A program made the translations under genes and the position numbers. This document shows positions 19,785 through 30,757 of a DNA stretch of 41,452 bases, piece after piece. Source of the stretch: Deltaproteobacteria bacterium (GTDB taxonomy: Bacteria; Desulfobacterota; Syntrophia; Syntrophales; JAIPED01); contig JAIPED010000010.1 in the NCBI GenBank assembly GCA_021737325.1, positions 1 to 41,452 on the forward strand. Reading direction: 5' to 3'. Position 1 is the stretch's first letter, and the number at the start of each line of letters is the position of its first letter. The notes under the pieces were generated by a model. It saw only the letters and a list, made by a program, of their open reading frames with translations. It had not been told where the DNA came from and did not search any database.

Positions 19785-21014
19785 TTATAATTGTGCAGCA
19801 GCATCAATCACAGCTAAAGCCTCCCGGGTTTCTAAAACATCGTGGGCGCGAATGATTCTCGCACCATTTAAAACCGCCAAACAGTGTGCGGCAACCGAAC
19901 CCAAAATCCTCTTTTGCGGATCTTCTTGGGCGGTGAGCCAACCGATAAACGCCTTGCGGGAAGCTCCTACGAGTAGCGGAAGCCCCAGGTGATTCAACTC
20001 TCGCAATTTCTTCAGTATCATGAGGTTGTCTTGCCAGCGCTTGCCAAAACCTATACCGGGGTCTATCACGATGCTACTTTTAGCAACTCCTTCCCCAATG
20101 GCAAAACTGACCCGCTCCCACAAAAACTCCCCAATTTCTCCCATGATATCGTCGTAGTGAATCTCCACTTCCTGCATGAGCCGAGGATGACCCTTCATGT
20201 GCATGAGAACCAAGCCTGCCTGATTGTCTGCAACGACCTTCGCCATTCCCGCATCAAAGCGCATTGCACTGATATCATTTACTATTCTTGCACCACAATC
20301 CAGGGCTCGCCGAGCAATTTCCGCCTTTGTCGTATCGATCGATATAGATAGTTCCGTTTGCTTCCCTAATTTTGTTAAAACTGGATTAAGCCGTCCCCAC
20401 TCTTCTTCCACGCTCACGGGAAGCGCTCCGGGGCGTGAAGATTCCGCTCCGATATCAATGATATCCGCTCCCGCCTCTGCCAACGCCCATGCCCTGGCGA
20501 TACCAATATCTGCCCCCTGAAAGGTGCCTCCATCGGAAAAGGAGTCGGGAGTCAAATTCAAAATGCCCATTATCAGCGTTTTGCTACCTAACGGAATTTC
20601 ACGATCTCTAATGCGCCACTGGCTTCCCCTTGGCTCAAGATTAGCCAACATCATTTCAAGCTCTTGGGCAAGCTGAGGAAGCCCAAAGGGTTGCAGGCGA
20701 AGTTTTTTGCAAACCAACAATATTTGTTTTTTTGTGCCCATCAAGATAACATCGCTATGATTGATGCTACAATCAACAACCCCACGAGCAACCGCCGCAT
20801 CACCACCCACGGAAAGCATTTCCTGCTTAAGAATATTGGCTATCCTACATTCCTGCTTCCTAATTACAATGTTATGATGGGATGTTTTCGAAAACATTTT
20901 TTCCACTCCCTGTTGTTCAACACCCAACAGGGTAAGCCTTTGCCTTGCTTCTTGCTCTGTGGAAAAAAACAACGGCCGAGGCAGGAATTGTGCTTTTGGG
21001 TTCTTCATACTCAT
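19785..21014 (-). CDS. folP: Dihydropteroate synthase with N-terminal extension
   Basis: 'MGILNLTPDSFSDGG', 'GADIIDIGAESSRPGA', 'SIDTTKAEIARRALDCGARIVNDIS', 'GIGFGKRWQDNLMIL'. An extra ~140 aa precede the catalytic domain. Confidence 0.94.
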   Translation of the reverse strand: MSMKNPKAQFLPRPLFFSTEQEARQRLTLLGVEQQGVEKMFSKTSHHNIVIRKQECRIANILKQEMLSVGGDAAVARGVVDCSINHSDVILMGTKKQILLVCKKLRLQPFGLPQLAQELEMMLANLEPRGSQWRIRDREIPLGSKTLIMGILNLTPDSFSDGGTFQGADIGIARAWALAEAGADIIDIGAESSRPGALPVSVEEEWGRLNPVLTKLGKQTELSISIDTTKAEIARRALDCGARIVNDISAMRFDAGMAKVVADNQAGLVLMHMKGHPRLMQEVEIHYDDIMGEIGEFLWERVSFAIGEGVAKSSIVIDPGIGFGKRWQDNLMILKKLRELNHLGLPLLVGASRKAFIGWLTAQEDPQKRILGSVAAHCLAVLNGARIIRAHDVLETREALAVIDAAAQL

Positions 21015-21144
21015 TACTCAGGGGGGATTTTTTGCAATGCACCTACTGCTGATGCCGTAGAGGTCGCCTCTTGGCAGAAGATGGATTTTCCAAACCCCAA
21101 AAATAATCTCTGCCAAGCCAGGCGTTTTGTTGCCCATCCATTTT

Positions 21145-22962
21145 TTATGTGGATGCCCGCTGTGGCAGTTTTAACAGCTCATCTATTTCTATCGCACCGA
21201 GGGTCTCTTTTTCCAGCAATGCCCCGGCAAGACGATGAAGGCTATCAATATTTGCTACAATTATGTTGCGCGCCTTTTTATAGCAATCCATAACAATACG
21301 CTCTACTTCCTGATCTATCCTTTGAGCCGTTGACTCGGAGTAATTCTTGTGTGTGGCCAATTCCTTACCCAAAAATACCTGCTCTTCCTTTTTTCCATAA
21401 CTAAGGGGACCAAGGGGGCTCATCCCCCATTCACACACCATTTTCCTGGCAAGCGTCGTTGCCCTCTCAATGTCGTTGCCCGCGCCAGAGGTCATCGCCT
21501 TGTTGACAATCTCGTCAGCAACACGACCAGCAAGTAAAATGCTGATACTGTTGAGCAGATAGTTTTTCTCATAGGTGTGCTTTTCATCAATGGGTAGTAA
21601 CTGCGTGAGCCCGAGGGCTCTGCCACGGGGAATAATGGTAACCTTGTGAATGGGATCCGCCCCTGGAAGAAGTTTTGCCACCAGAGTATGTCCTGATTCG
21701 TGGTAGGCGGTGTTTCTTTTTTCCTCCTCGCTGATAACCATCGTCCGCCGCTCCGCCCCCATCATTACTTTATCCTTGGCGTATTCGAAATCTGCCATGG
21801 AAACGGTCTCGCGATCACCCCTTGCGGCAAAAAGAGCCGCCTCATTCACCAGATTGGCGATATCGGCTCCAGAAAAACCGGGAGTGCCACGAGCAATGAC
21901 ATCAAATGAAACATCAGCGGCAAGCGGAACTTTGATAGCATGAACCGCGAGTATCTGTTCGCGCCCCTTAACATCGGGAAGAGACACGACCACCTGCCGA
22001 TCAAACCTGCCGGGACGCAACAGCGCGGGGTCCAAAACATCGGGGCGATTGGTCGCCGCCACCATAATAACCCCATCGTTGGATTCAAACCCATCCATCT
22101 CTACAAGAAGCTGATTTAGCGTTTGCTCCCTCTCGTCATGCCCTCCGCCAAGACCAGCGCCACGGTGACGACCAACCGCATCTATCTCATCCACAAAGAT
22201 AATACACGGAGCATGCTTTTTCCCTTGCTCAAATAAATCTCTCACCCTAGAGGCGCCAACTCCAACAAACATCTCCACAAAGTCGGAACCGCTGATAGAA
22301 AGGAACGGAACACCCGCTTCCCCTGCAATTGCTCGCGCCAACAGGGTTTTGCCGGTCCCAGGAGAGCCGACAAGCAATACACCTTTAGGAATTTTGCCGC
22401 CTAAACGGGTAAATTTTTTAGGATCGCGAAGAAAATCGATGACCTCTTCTAATTCCGCTTTTGCCTCGGCAATGCCCGCAACATCCGCAAATGTTACCTT
22501 GTTCCCCTTGCTGGAATCGATGAGACGCGCCTTACTTTTGCCAAAGCTCATCGCTTTGCCTCCACCGCCTTGCATTTGGCGCATGAAAAAGAGCCATACC
22601 CCTATCAAGAGAATGATGGGAAACCAGGAAATTAGGACCGTCATATACCAAGGGGAATCATCCACAGGCTTTGCCGCAATACGAACCCCATTTTTTTGCA
22701 ACAGTTCAACAAGCCCTGCGTCTCGCTCTGGTGCATAGGTTTTAAAGGTGTTTTTCCCTTCGCGGTACTTCCCTTCAATGGCATCGCCTTGCATCGTAAC
22801 TTCCACAACATTCCCCGATTTAACATGATCGATAAACTGGGAATAAATTATATTCTCCTGCTTACTCTTCGTTTGTTGTGGTTGTGCAAAAAGATGATAC
22901 AACGACACAACTATCAGGCAAATGACTAACCAAAGTGCTATGTTCCTCGAAACTGGTTTCAA
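21145..22962 (-). CDS. ftsH: ATP-dependent zinc metalloprotease FtsH
   Basis: Walker A '[19 protein letters not shown]', SRH '[20 protein letters not shown]', '[29 protein letters not shown]'. TTG at 22962 after GGAAAGGATACAC is a plausible start; the ORF extends to 23010. Confidence 0.95.
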   Translation of the reverse strand: MKPVSRNIALWLVICLIVVSLYHLFAQPQQTKSKQENIIYSQFIDHVKSGNVVEVTMQGDAIEGKYREGKNTFKTYAPERDAGLVELLQKNGVRIAAKPVDDSPWYMTVLISWFPIILLIGVWLFFMRQMQGGGGKAMSFGKSKARLIDSSKGNKVTFADVAGIAEAKAELEEVIDFLRDPKKFTRLGGKIPKGVLLVGSPGTGKTLLARAIAGEAGVPFLSISGSDFVEMFVGVGASRVRDLFEQGKKHAPCIIFVDEIDAVGRHRGAGLGGGHDEREQTLNQLLVEMDGFESNDGVIMVAATNRPDVLDPALLRPGRFDRQVVVSLPDVKGREQILAVHAIKVPLAADVSFDVIARGTPGFSGADIANLVNEAALFAARGDRETVSMADFEYAKDKVMMGAERRTMVISEEEKRNTAYHESGHTLVAKLLPGADPIHKVTIIPRGRALGLTQLLPIDEKHTYEKNYLLNSISILLAGRVADEIVNKAMTSGAGNDIERATTLARKMVCEWGMSPLGPLSYGKKEEQVFLGKELATHKNYSESTAQRIDQEVERIVMDCYKKARNIIVANIDSLHRLAGALLEKETLGAIEIDELLKLPQRAST

Positions 22963-23092
22963 AAATGTGTATCCTTTCCGTAAAATTTTCTTGCACCTAT
23001 AACGAAGCAAGTCTTGTTTTCAAACCATTTCTGCACCACTAATAGCTATTCATTCGCAACCCCCTTGGCAAGGGCCATAGAATAATAACCTG

Positions 23093-24208
23093 CTATTCCT
23101 GCAAGGAAAACCTCCTCATACTGACGGAAAGCAACACCCCGACACAAATGAAAACAACTAACAAAGAGGATCCGCCGTAGCTCATAAACGGTAGCGGAAT
23201 TCCCACCACGGGCAATAACCCTAGGACCATGCCGATGTTGATAACGCTTTCCCAAAAAATTATTGCCGTTGCCCCCATGGCTAAAAGTGAGCCCAAATAG
23301 TCCCTAGAGGCATAGGTGATTTTTATCCCTGAGAGAATTATGTGCAATAGTAGCAACAGCAACAAGATAGCCCCGAGGAAACCCCACTCCTCGGCAAACA
23401 CCGAAAAAACAAAATCGGTATGTTGCTCGGGCAAAAACTGAAGCTTAGTTTGGGAACCCTCCATGAAGCCCTTTCCCAAAATTTGTCCCGATCCAGCGGC
23501 AATGATTGATTGAGTAATGTGATACCCCGATCCAAAGGGATCGCGCGAGGGGTCTAAAAAAGTCATTATCCTGATTTTCTGGTAGTCTTTTAGTAGAAAC
23601 CACAAAAAAGGCATGGCGCAAACGGAAAGCAAGGAAAAAATGATCGTTTCCTTTTTCTTAAGGCCAACAACAATCAACATTGAGAGAAAAATTAGCAGAA
23701 TCATAATTGCTGTCCCCAGATCTGGTTGTTTTAACACCAGCCAGAAGGGAATCATCAAAAGCAAGAGCGGCTTAATAAGCTCCTTAAAACCATACCCTCC
23801 CTTTTGCTTATTATCAGAGACATACTTCGCCAAAACAAAAACCATGGCAATTTTCATAAACTCCGATGGTTGTATCGAAACACCAAAAAAATTGAGCCAG
23901 CGTTGTGAACCCCTGGATTCATGACCAACGAAGTCCACCATTGCCAACAGAATAATTGCCAGTACATAGATGAGGTATGAGTAACGACCAATGGTACGAT
24001 AGTCAATGCTAATTAGAATGATTAGCAAGATAAAAGCTATTCCTGCCCATCTTAATTGTTTTAGATAGAAGGGGGTCTGTTCCACCCCCGGAGCGATGAC
24101 CCCCGTGGAAAAAATATTAACCACTCCAATTATCGTGCAGAGCAGGGTTACAAACAGTAATGACCAGTTAAGATCCGTAAAGAGTCTTCTATCTATTTTG
24201 ATTGCCAT
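23093..24208 (-). CDS. rodA: Rod shape-determining protein RodA (SEDS glycosyltransferase)
   Basis: 'GHESRGSQRWLNFFGVSIQPSEFMKIAMV', 'GIPLPFMSYGGSSLL'; in mre/mrd cluster. Confidence 0.95.
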   Translation of the reverse strand: MAIKIDRRLFTDLNWSLLFVTLLCTIIGVVNIFSTGVIAPGVEQTPFYLKQLRWAGIAFILLIILISIDYRTIGRYSYLIYVLAIILLAMVDFVGHESRGSQRWLNFFGVSIQPSEFMKIAMVFVLAKYVSDNKQKGGYGFKELIKPLLLLMIPFWLVLKQPDLGTAIMILLIFLSMLIVVGLKKKETIIFSLLSVCAMPFLWFLLKDYQKIRIMTFLDPSRDPFGSGYHITQSIIAAGSGQILGKGFMEGSQTKLQFLPEQHTDFVFSVFAEEWGFLGAILLLLLLLHIILSGIKITYASRDYLGSLLAMGATAIIFWESVINIGMVLGLLPVVGIPLPFMSYGGSSLLVVFICVGVLLSVSMRRFSLQE

Positions 24209-24240
24209 GGGCGTTCCTCCTCGGCGAACGGTAAAACATG

Positions 24241-26064
24241 CTATTGCAGTTGCACTTTTTTGCGCTCAATATACGATTCGATAATGTTGCGGACAAGCGG
24301 AGCAGCAACCGCGCCACCATGACCTGCATTTTCCATAATCACCACTGCAACAATTTCGGGATTTTGACATGGTGCATACGCGGCAAACAAGGCGTGATCT
24401 TCAACTATATAACGCGCCTTTTTCTCCCCTCTGGGCATACTTACCACCTGCGCCGTTCCCGTTTTGCCACACACTTCTACTGTGGACATCTTGGCAAGTG
24501 CGCCCGTGCCACCAAGATCGTTTACTACACCCCATAGGCCCATACGAATAGCCGCCATGGTCTCGTTGCTTATACCAGTTTCACCCATCTTTTTTGGGGG
24601 AAATTCAGTAATGATATCGCCGCTTAACGAGGTTATCTTTTTGACAATTTGAGGCATCCACAGCGTTCCACCATTAGCGATGGCAGCGTAGGCAACGGCC
24701 AGTTGGAGCGGTGTCACCGTATTGTAGCCTTGCCCAATAGTAACGGAAACGGTGTCTCCCACAACCCACGAGCGACGGAACCGTGTAAACTTCCACTCCC
24801 TTGTAGGAACTATGCCTTTTCTTTCTCCCTCTATATCCACACCCGTCAAAGATCCAAACCCGTATCTTTGGGCATATTTTGCTATCGCGTCCACAGTAAG
24901 GCTTTTAGCGAGGCTGTAAAAATAAACATCACACGATTCCACGATGGCACGATGGAGATCCACCCTACCGTGTCCTTCTTTTTTCCAACACCGAAAAACA
25001 TTATCCCCTATTTCCAGTGAGCCGCGACAGTAAACTGAGGTGTTAGTTTCTACAATTTTTTCCTCTAAAGCCGCTGTGGCGATGAAAGGCTTATACAACG
25101 ATGCGGGAGGATAAAGACCCGCAACAGCGCGGTTGTTGAGTGGGTTTCCCGAAGAAGATAGCAGTTTCTTCCATTCTTTTTCGGAAATTCCCGTGATGAA
25201 TTTATTAGGATCGAATGATGGGCTATTTACCATAGCAATGATTGCTCCGTTGTTCACATCCATGACTATGGCAACACCTCTCCGATAGCGAAAGGCTTCA
25301 TAGATTTCCGCTTGCAAATCAGCATCAATATTAAGGACAACATTATGCCCCGCAACGGGAGGAACCGTTCCTAGAATCCTCGTCCCTTTTCCCTTTACAT
25401 TAACTTCTATCTGCTCCGCACCATCGCGCCCTTTCAAGATCAAATCCCGGTATTTTTCTATCCCCTTTTTCCCAACGATGCTCCCCATCCTGTATCCGTA
25501 ATAATTATCTCCAGACATCTCCTCACGACTGATTTCTCCCAAATAACCAACTATATGCGCCATTGCCTCGCCGTATTGATAAACCCGTGTGGGGGCAACT
25601 TCTATGGAAACTCCAGGAAGCTCATTCGACATCGCTTCGATCCTCCCGATATGTAGTCGGGAGATATTTTTTACCAGCCGTACAGGTTCATTGCCACGAC
25701 CTTCTTGCGTTAAATCCTCCAAGGAAAAGGGTGGTTGTTCGGGAGCAAATATATCCTTAAAAATTTGCCATGTCTTTTCCTTATCGGTTCCCGCAACGGG
25801 AAAATAGACAAGGTTATAAGCTGGCCGGTTAATCGCAATGGGCCTGCTATGAACATCCAGAATAATCCCCCTAACAGCCAGTAGGCTTCGCTCACGAACA
25901 GCATTGGTCAGAGATTTTTCCAGAAACTCGTTACCCTGTATAATTTGCAAAAACACCAATCTGAGAAAAATAATAGAAAAGGCGACAATGATCAAAACTA
26001 TGGTGTAGCGTTTTTCCCTTCTATAGGCGGAAGGGTCGTGGTCTCTTACTTCACTGCGGCGCAC
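24241..26064 (-). CDS. mrdA: Penicillin-binding protein 2
   Basis: Transpeptidase motifs 'PPASLYKPF' (SxxK), 'SCD' and 'GKTGTAQ'. GTG at 26064 preferred over the 26091 extension. Confidence 0.94.
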   Translation of the reverse strand: MRRSEVRDHDPSAYRREKRYTIVLIIVAFSIIFLRLVFLQIIQGNEFLEKSLTNAVRERSLLAVRGIILDVHSRPIAINRPAYNLVYFPVAGTDKEKTWQIFKDIFAPEQPPFSLEDLTQEGRGNEPVRLVKNISRLHIGRIEAMSNELPGVSIEVAPTRVYQYGEAMAHIVGYLGEISREEMSGDNYYGYRMGSIVGKKGIEKYRDLILKGRDGAEQIEVNVKGKGTRILGTVPPVAGHNVVLNIDADLQAEIYEAFRYRRGVAIVMDVNNGAIIAMVNSPSFDPNKFITGISEKEWKKLLSSSGNPLNNRAVAGLYPPASLYKPFIATAALEEKIVETNTSVYCRGSLEIGDNVFRCWKKEGHGRVDLHRAIVESCDVYFYSLAKSLTVDAIAKYAQRYGFGSLTGVDIEGERKGIVPTREWKFTRFRRSWVVGDTVSVTIGQGYNTVTPLQLAVAYAAIANGGTLWMPQIVKKITSLSGDIITEFPPKKMGETGISNETMAAIRMGLWGVVNDLGGTGALAKMSTVEVCGKTGTAQVVSMPRGEKKARYIVEDHALFAAYAPCQNPEIVAVVIMENAGHGGAVAAPLVRNIIESYIERKKVQLQ

Positions 26065-26542
26065 TGTGTAACCTCTTTTCCACACCTGCAATTAAGCGGA
26101 AAAATGGTGTTACTACCAGACAGAGAATCAGCGCCTGTAACCCATAGACAATAAGAGTAGATAAAACCTCAGCTGTCGTAAAAATCTCTAGACATAGCAG
26201 TGCCATGATTGCTGTTTTGAGCATAATCGCAAGCAAGACCAGATAATACTTGCCATAGGCGTGGTCGCTTAAAACTACTTCCAGCGCGATAGCCACAAGA
26301 AAAATGGATAAATAGGTAACACTGTAAAGCCCATAAAATGGGGAGTAGATCCAATCAACAAAAATGCCGAGAATCAGCGCCAGGAACATGCCACGAACAT
26401 TCTCCCACTGCCAACTCGCGTAGAGCACCAATAAAAGAGGCAAATCCAAGGGTAGGGGATAGGGAATGAGTCGCTCTAAAAAAATATTCTGTAATAAAAC
26501 AAATAAAAACGAAAAAATGAGAATTACAACATACGGAACCAT
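26051..26542 (-). CDS. mreD: Rod shape-determining protein MreD
   Basis: 163-aa multi-pass protein between mreC and mrdA; 'FLALILGIFVDWIYSPFYGLYSVTYL'. Confidence 0.88.
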   Translation of the reverse strand: MVPYVVILIFSFLFVLLQNIFLERLIPYPLPLDLPLLLVLYASWQWENVRGMFLALILGIFVDWIYSPFYGLYSVTYLSIFLVAIALEVVLSDHAYGKYYLVLLAIMLKTAIMALLCLEIFTTAEVLSTLIVYGLQALILCLVVTPFFRLIAGVEKRLHSAPQ

Positions 26543-26547
26543 TCTGA

Positions 26548-27366
26548 TTATTCCCCTGTAAGAACAATAATTTCTTCCAACTTGGAAAAATCCACAGCGG
26601 GGCGCAAGACAACGCGCAGGGAAAGCGCGCTATCTTGCCTTTCCACTGTAGCGACACTTCCGAGAACAAGTCCTTTAGGAAACACTCTATCAAGACCAGA
26701 AGAGAGCACCAACTCTCCTTCAATGACGCTATCTTCCAAGGAGACATATTTTATGCGGCACTTTTGGGGTGATATCCCTTGAACCACTCCTGTGGTGCGG
26801 CTATCCTGCAACACAACATCCACATTGCTACGAAAATCGGTGATTAACAGTACCTGGGAAGAATGCCATGAGGTTTCAATAACCCTACCGACGAGACCTT
26901 CAACACTAATAACGGGCATTCCGTTATCAACTCCCGCCTTGATTCCCTTGTCTATTGTTATTGTCCTGGCAGTGGGAGTGATTGTCCTGGCGATTACCCT
27001 CGCTCCTGTATACTCTCGTCCCCTTAACTCTTTCAGTGCCAGCAGTCTTTGTAGCCGCTGTAACTCCTTCTCCTTTTCTCGGGCCAAGACTATCTGATTT
27101 TTAAACTCGGAATTTTCCCTTTGAAGACGCTCATTTTCTGCGGTGAGCCCCACCAGAAAGATGTAGCGCTCCCAAACATTATTAGTTGCCTCAAAAACGG
27201 ACTGGACACCTCTTTTGCAAGGAAAAGCGGCTTCGTTAAGAATAAAACTAAAAAGACCTTCTTTTTTATTGATGGGGGCAAGCACAGCCGCAAGGAAAAC
27301 CACCACTAACAATGTGGTGGCAATTACCCAAAAACCGAACTTCCCGCGGTTGCGTAAGCGCATCAC
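26548..27366 (-). CDS. mreC: Rod shape-determining protein MreC
   Basis: Single N-terminal TM then coiled coil; 'GLVGRVIETSWHSSQVLLITDFRSNVDV'. Confidence 0.93.
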   Translation of the reverse strand: MMRLRNRGKFGFWVIATTLLVVVFLAAVLAPINKKEGLFSFILNEAAFPCKRGVQSVFEATNNVWERYIFLVGLTAENERLQRENSEFKNQIVLAREKEKELQRLQRLLALKELRGREYTGARVIARTITPTARTITIDKGIKAGVDNGMPVISVEGLVGRVIETSWHSSQVLLITDFRSNVDVVLQDSRTTGVVQGISPQKCRIKYVSLEDSVIEGELVLSSGLDRVFPKGLVLGSVATVERQDSALSLRVVLRPAVDFSKLEEIIVLTGE

Positions 27367-27391
27367 CCTTCCATTAGTTAGCCGTATCCAG

Positions 27392-28453
<1,062 letters not shown>

Positions 28454-28577
28454 TTAGTTGTAACAATTAAAAGCAAGCACTGTTCTTGCGCCGTAGCGGA
28501 CAAGCACCCGTTGCCCCTACCAGAGAGCGGAGCGACGGCATCGGCTATGTTGCCCCCAACGGTGTTGCTGGCAAGCG

Positions 28578-28976
28578 TTAACCTATGCCCATTTCTTCCA
28601 TGAGGAACTCGTTGTACTCTTCCGCAGTTAAAAGCTCCGACAGCTCGCCCTTATCCTTCATCTCAATGACTACTATCCAACCTGCCTCGTGAGGATCACT
28701 GTTCAAAATGCCGATATCATCAAAGAGGTCTTCGTTGACGCTCACTATTTCACCTGTTACGGGCGCGACGAGATCAACAACACCACGAGCATTTTCCAAA
28801 GAGCCAAAAGCCTCATCTCTCTCGATGCTAAATCCAACATCCATCATGTCAATACCTAGAACCTCTCCAATCTGTCCCTGGGCGTAATCAGTGATGCCGA
28901 TTGTGGCAATATCATCTTCAACGCTAACCCACATGTGCTCCCGCGAAAAAAACATATTCTCCGAGAATGTTCCCAT
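28578..28976 (-). CDS. Glycine cleavage H-like protein lacking the lipoylation lysine
   Basis: 'FSREHMWVSVEDDIATIGITDYAQGQIGEVLGIDMMDVG...LENARGVVDLVAPVTGEIVSVN...GWIVVIEMKD'. GcvH fold throughout, but the usual ESVKA lysine is Arg (codon CGT). Confidence 0.88.
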   Translation of the reverse strand: MGTFSENMFFSREHMWVSVEDDIATIGITDYAQGQIGEVLGIDMMDVGFSIERDEAFGSLENARGVVDLVAPVTGEIVSVNEDLFDDIGILNSDPHEAGWIVVIEMKDKGELSELLTAEEYNEFLMEEMGIG

Positions 28977-28979
28977 TTT

Positions 28980-30083
28980 TTAATCTCCGATATTAATTAT
29001 GGTGGGTATCTTTGGTATGTTTGTCAGAATTTCGCAACCATTTTCTTTCACCAGTACGGTTTCTTCAATCCTAATCCCAAACTCCCCTGGCAGATAGACC
29101 CCCGGCTCAACCGTAACCACCATCCCCGCTAGCAAAACGGACTCCGAAATACTCGCAAGGCGAGGCTCCTCATGAATCGCCAAGCCCACTCCATGGCCCG
29201 TTGAATGGGTAAAGAACTCCTCCAGTTTATAAATAGCTAACACCTGACGAGCGGTGCGATCTATCTTCCGCGCCGTTACCCCCGCCTTTATCTCTTGGAT
29301 AGCCGCTTCTTGCGCCTGTTTTACCGCTTGATAGACCAATTTTTGTTTCTCCGTTATTCTATCAATAAAGAAAACAACCGTTTCATCCGAAGCATAGCCT
29401 CCTAACACCGCTCCGCAATCAATTAGTAACACATCCCCGTTGGATAACACGCGGTTGGTAGGTTGTGCGTGTGGCAGTGCGGAATTTTCTCCCGAGGCAA
29501 CGATGGTCGCAAAAGCCATCGCCTCTGCTCCTGCAAGCCTTGTCCGATAATCAATCTCCGCCGCCAAATCTTGCTCTGTAGCATTACGCGGGAGGGAAGC
29601 CATGATTCCCGTAACCGCTTGGGCAACGATTTTTGCTGCCTGTCTGATACAAGAAAGTTCGTACTCGTCCTTAATGGCCCTGATAGCATCCAGCTCTCCC
29701 AGCGGAGAGAGCTGGATGCCATTATCTACCCTTTGTCTTACCCTCGCTAGCAGGGAAAAACTGCAATACTCCGCCTCAAACCCCACATGCTGATAACCCT
29801 TTTCACCTATGATCCGCGCAATCCCCTCGCTTTTTTCGCGGTATTCCGCAGTGGCAATACCAGTAACCTCCCGCTTTACCTGATTGGTATAGCGACCATC
29901 AAAAAGCAAAATCATCTCCGTCTCAGAGACCAACAACGCTCCGTCTGAACCTGAAAAACCAGTCAAATAGCGAATATTTTTCATGTTTATTACAATAATA
30001 GCATCCTGCCGCGCCGCCATTAAGCGAAGCTTGATCCTTTGGTACCGGAGGGAATAGTCTATAGATAAAGAATTGTGCGGCAT
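28980..30083 (-). CDS. M24-family Xaa-Pro aminopeptidase/dipeptidase
   Basis: 'LLIDCGAVLGGYASDETVVFF', 'HSTGHGVGLAIHEEP', 'VVTVEPGVYLPGEFGIRIEE' metal ligands. Confidence 0.92.
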   Translation of the reverse strand: MPHNSLSIDYSLRYQRIKLRLMAARQDAIIVINMKNIRYLTGFSGSDGALLVSETEMILLFDGRYTNQVKREVTGIATAEYREKSEGIARIIGEKGYQHVGFEAEYCSFSLLARVRQRVDNGIQLSPLGELDAIRAIKDEYELSCIRQAAKIVAQAVTGIMASLPRNATEQDLAAEIDYRTRLAGAEAMAFATIVASGENSALPHAQPTNRVLSNGDVLLIDCGAVLGGYASDETVVFFIDRITEKQKLVYQAVKQAQEAAIQEIKAGVTARKIDRTARQVLAIYKLEEFFTHSTGHGVGLAIHEEPRLASISESVLLAGMVVTVEPGVYLPGEFGIRIEETVLVKENGCEILTNIPKIPTIINIGD

Positions 30084-30670
30084 TAAGAAGTAGTTCCCTT
30101 CCTCTCCAATTGGGAAAGGAAGATGTTTAACCTCCCTATCTGGCTGGCGCGTTGCGAGGAAGCGCGAGGGAGTGATGCTAACATCGCTTGTGCCTCTTTG
30201 TTGTTGGCATCACTGTCTATGATTTTTTGGAGAATCTCGGAACAAGTATCCAGGTGCCCCTGCTCTAAAAACAATCTGGCGATTGTCGTGGTTAAAAATT
30301 CTGGCGGTAGCCCTTCTTTGGTATCGTCCTCCATTACGATATCTTCCGAAGTGTCGGTACATTTAAGAGGACTAGCAACACCCCCTTCTCGCATGGGCTG
30401 GGCCGAAGGCTCTCCACCCTTTGGGGTATCAACCTTGCTTTTCCCCTCTGCAATTGTTTGCCCCATCACCGCTGCAACATCGCCGTTGCGGGATGCGAGA
30501 TCCTGCCGAATCCTGGCAGCGACTTCTTTTTGGCATAGTTGGCTAAGGGCGCAGGAGAACGCAAAACGGACAATGATATCGTGGGGATCTTGTAAAAGAC
30601 GCCTGTGGGCAAGTGAAAGAACTTCCGCACACAGGGCTTCATCCAGTAGCTGGTCATTACCATCCATCAT
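30083..30670 (-). CDS. TPR-like protein of unknown function
   Basis: 195 aa; 'PEFLTTTIARLFLEQGHLDTCSEILQKIIDSDANNKEAQAML' resembles a TPR pair; overlaps the peptidase start. Confidence 0.6.
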   Translation of the reverse strand: MMDGNDQLLDEALCAEVLSLAHRRLLQDPHDIIVRFAFSCALSQLCQKEVAARIRQDLASRNGDVAAVMGQTIAEGKSKVDTPKGGEPSAQPMREGGVASPLKCTDTSEDIVMEDDTKEGLPPEFLTTTIARLFLEQGHLDTCSEILQKIIDSDANNKEAQAMLASLPRASSQRASQIGRLNIFLSQLERKGTTS

Positions 30671-30757
30671 CCTTCTCCACGCTCAGCAAATTAGCATGGA
30701 GCTAATGCCCTGTCAACCAGCTCTCCGTGAACGAAGCCCTCTATTAGAATAAAAATG

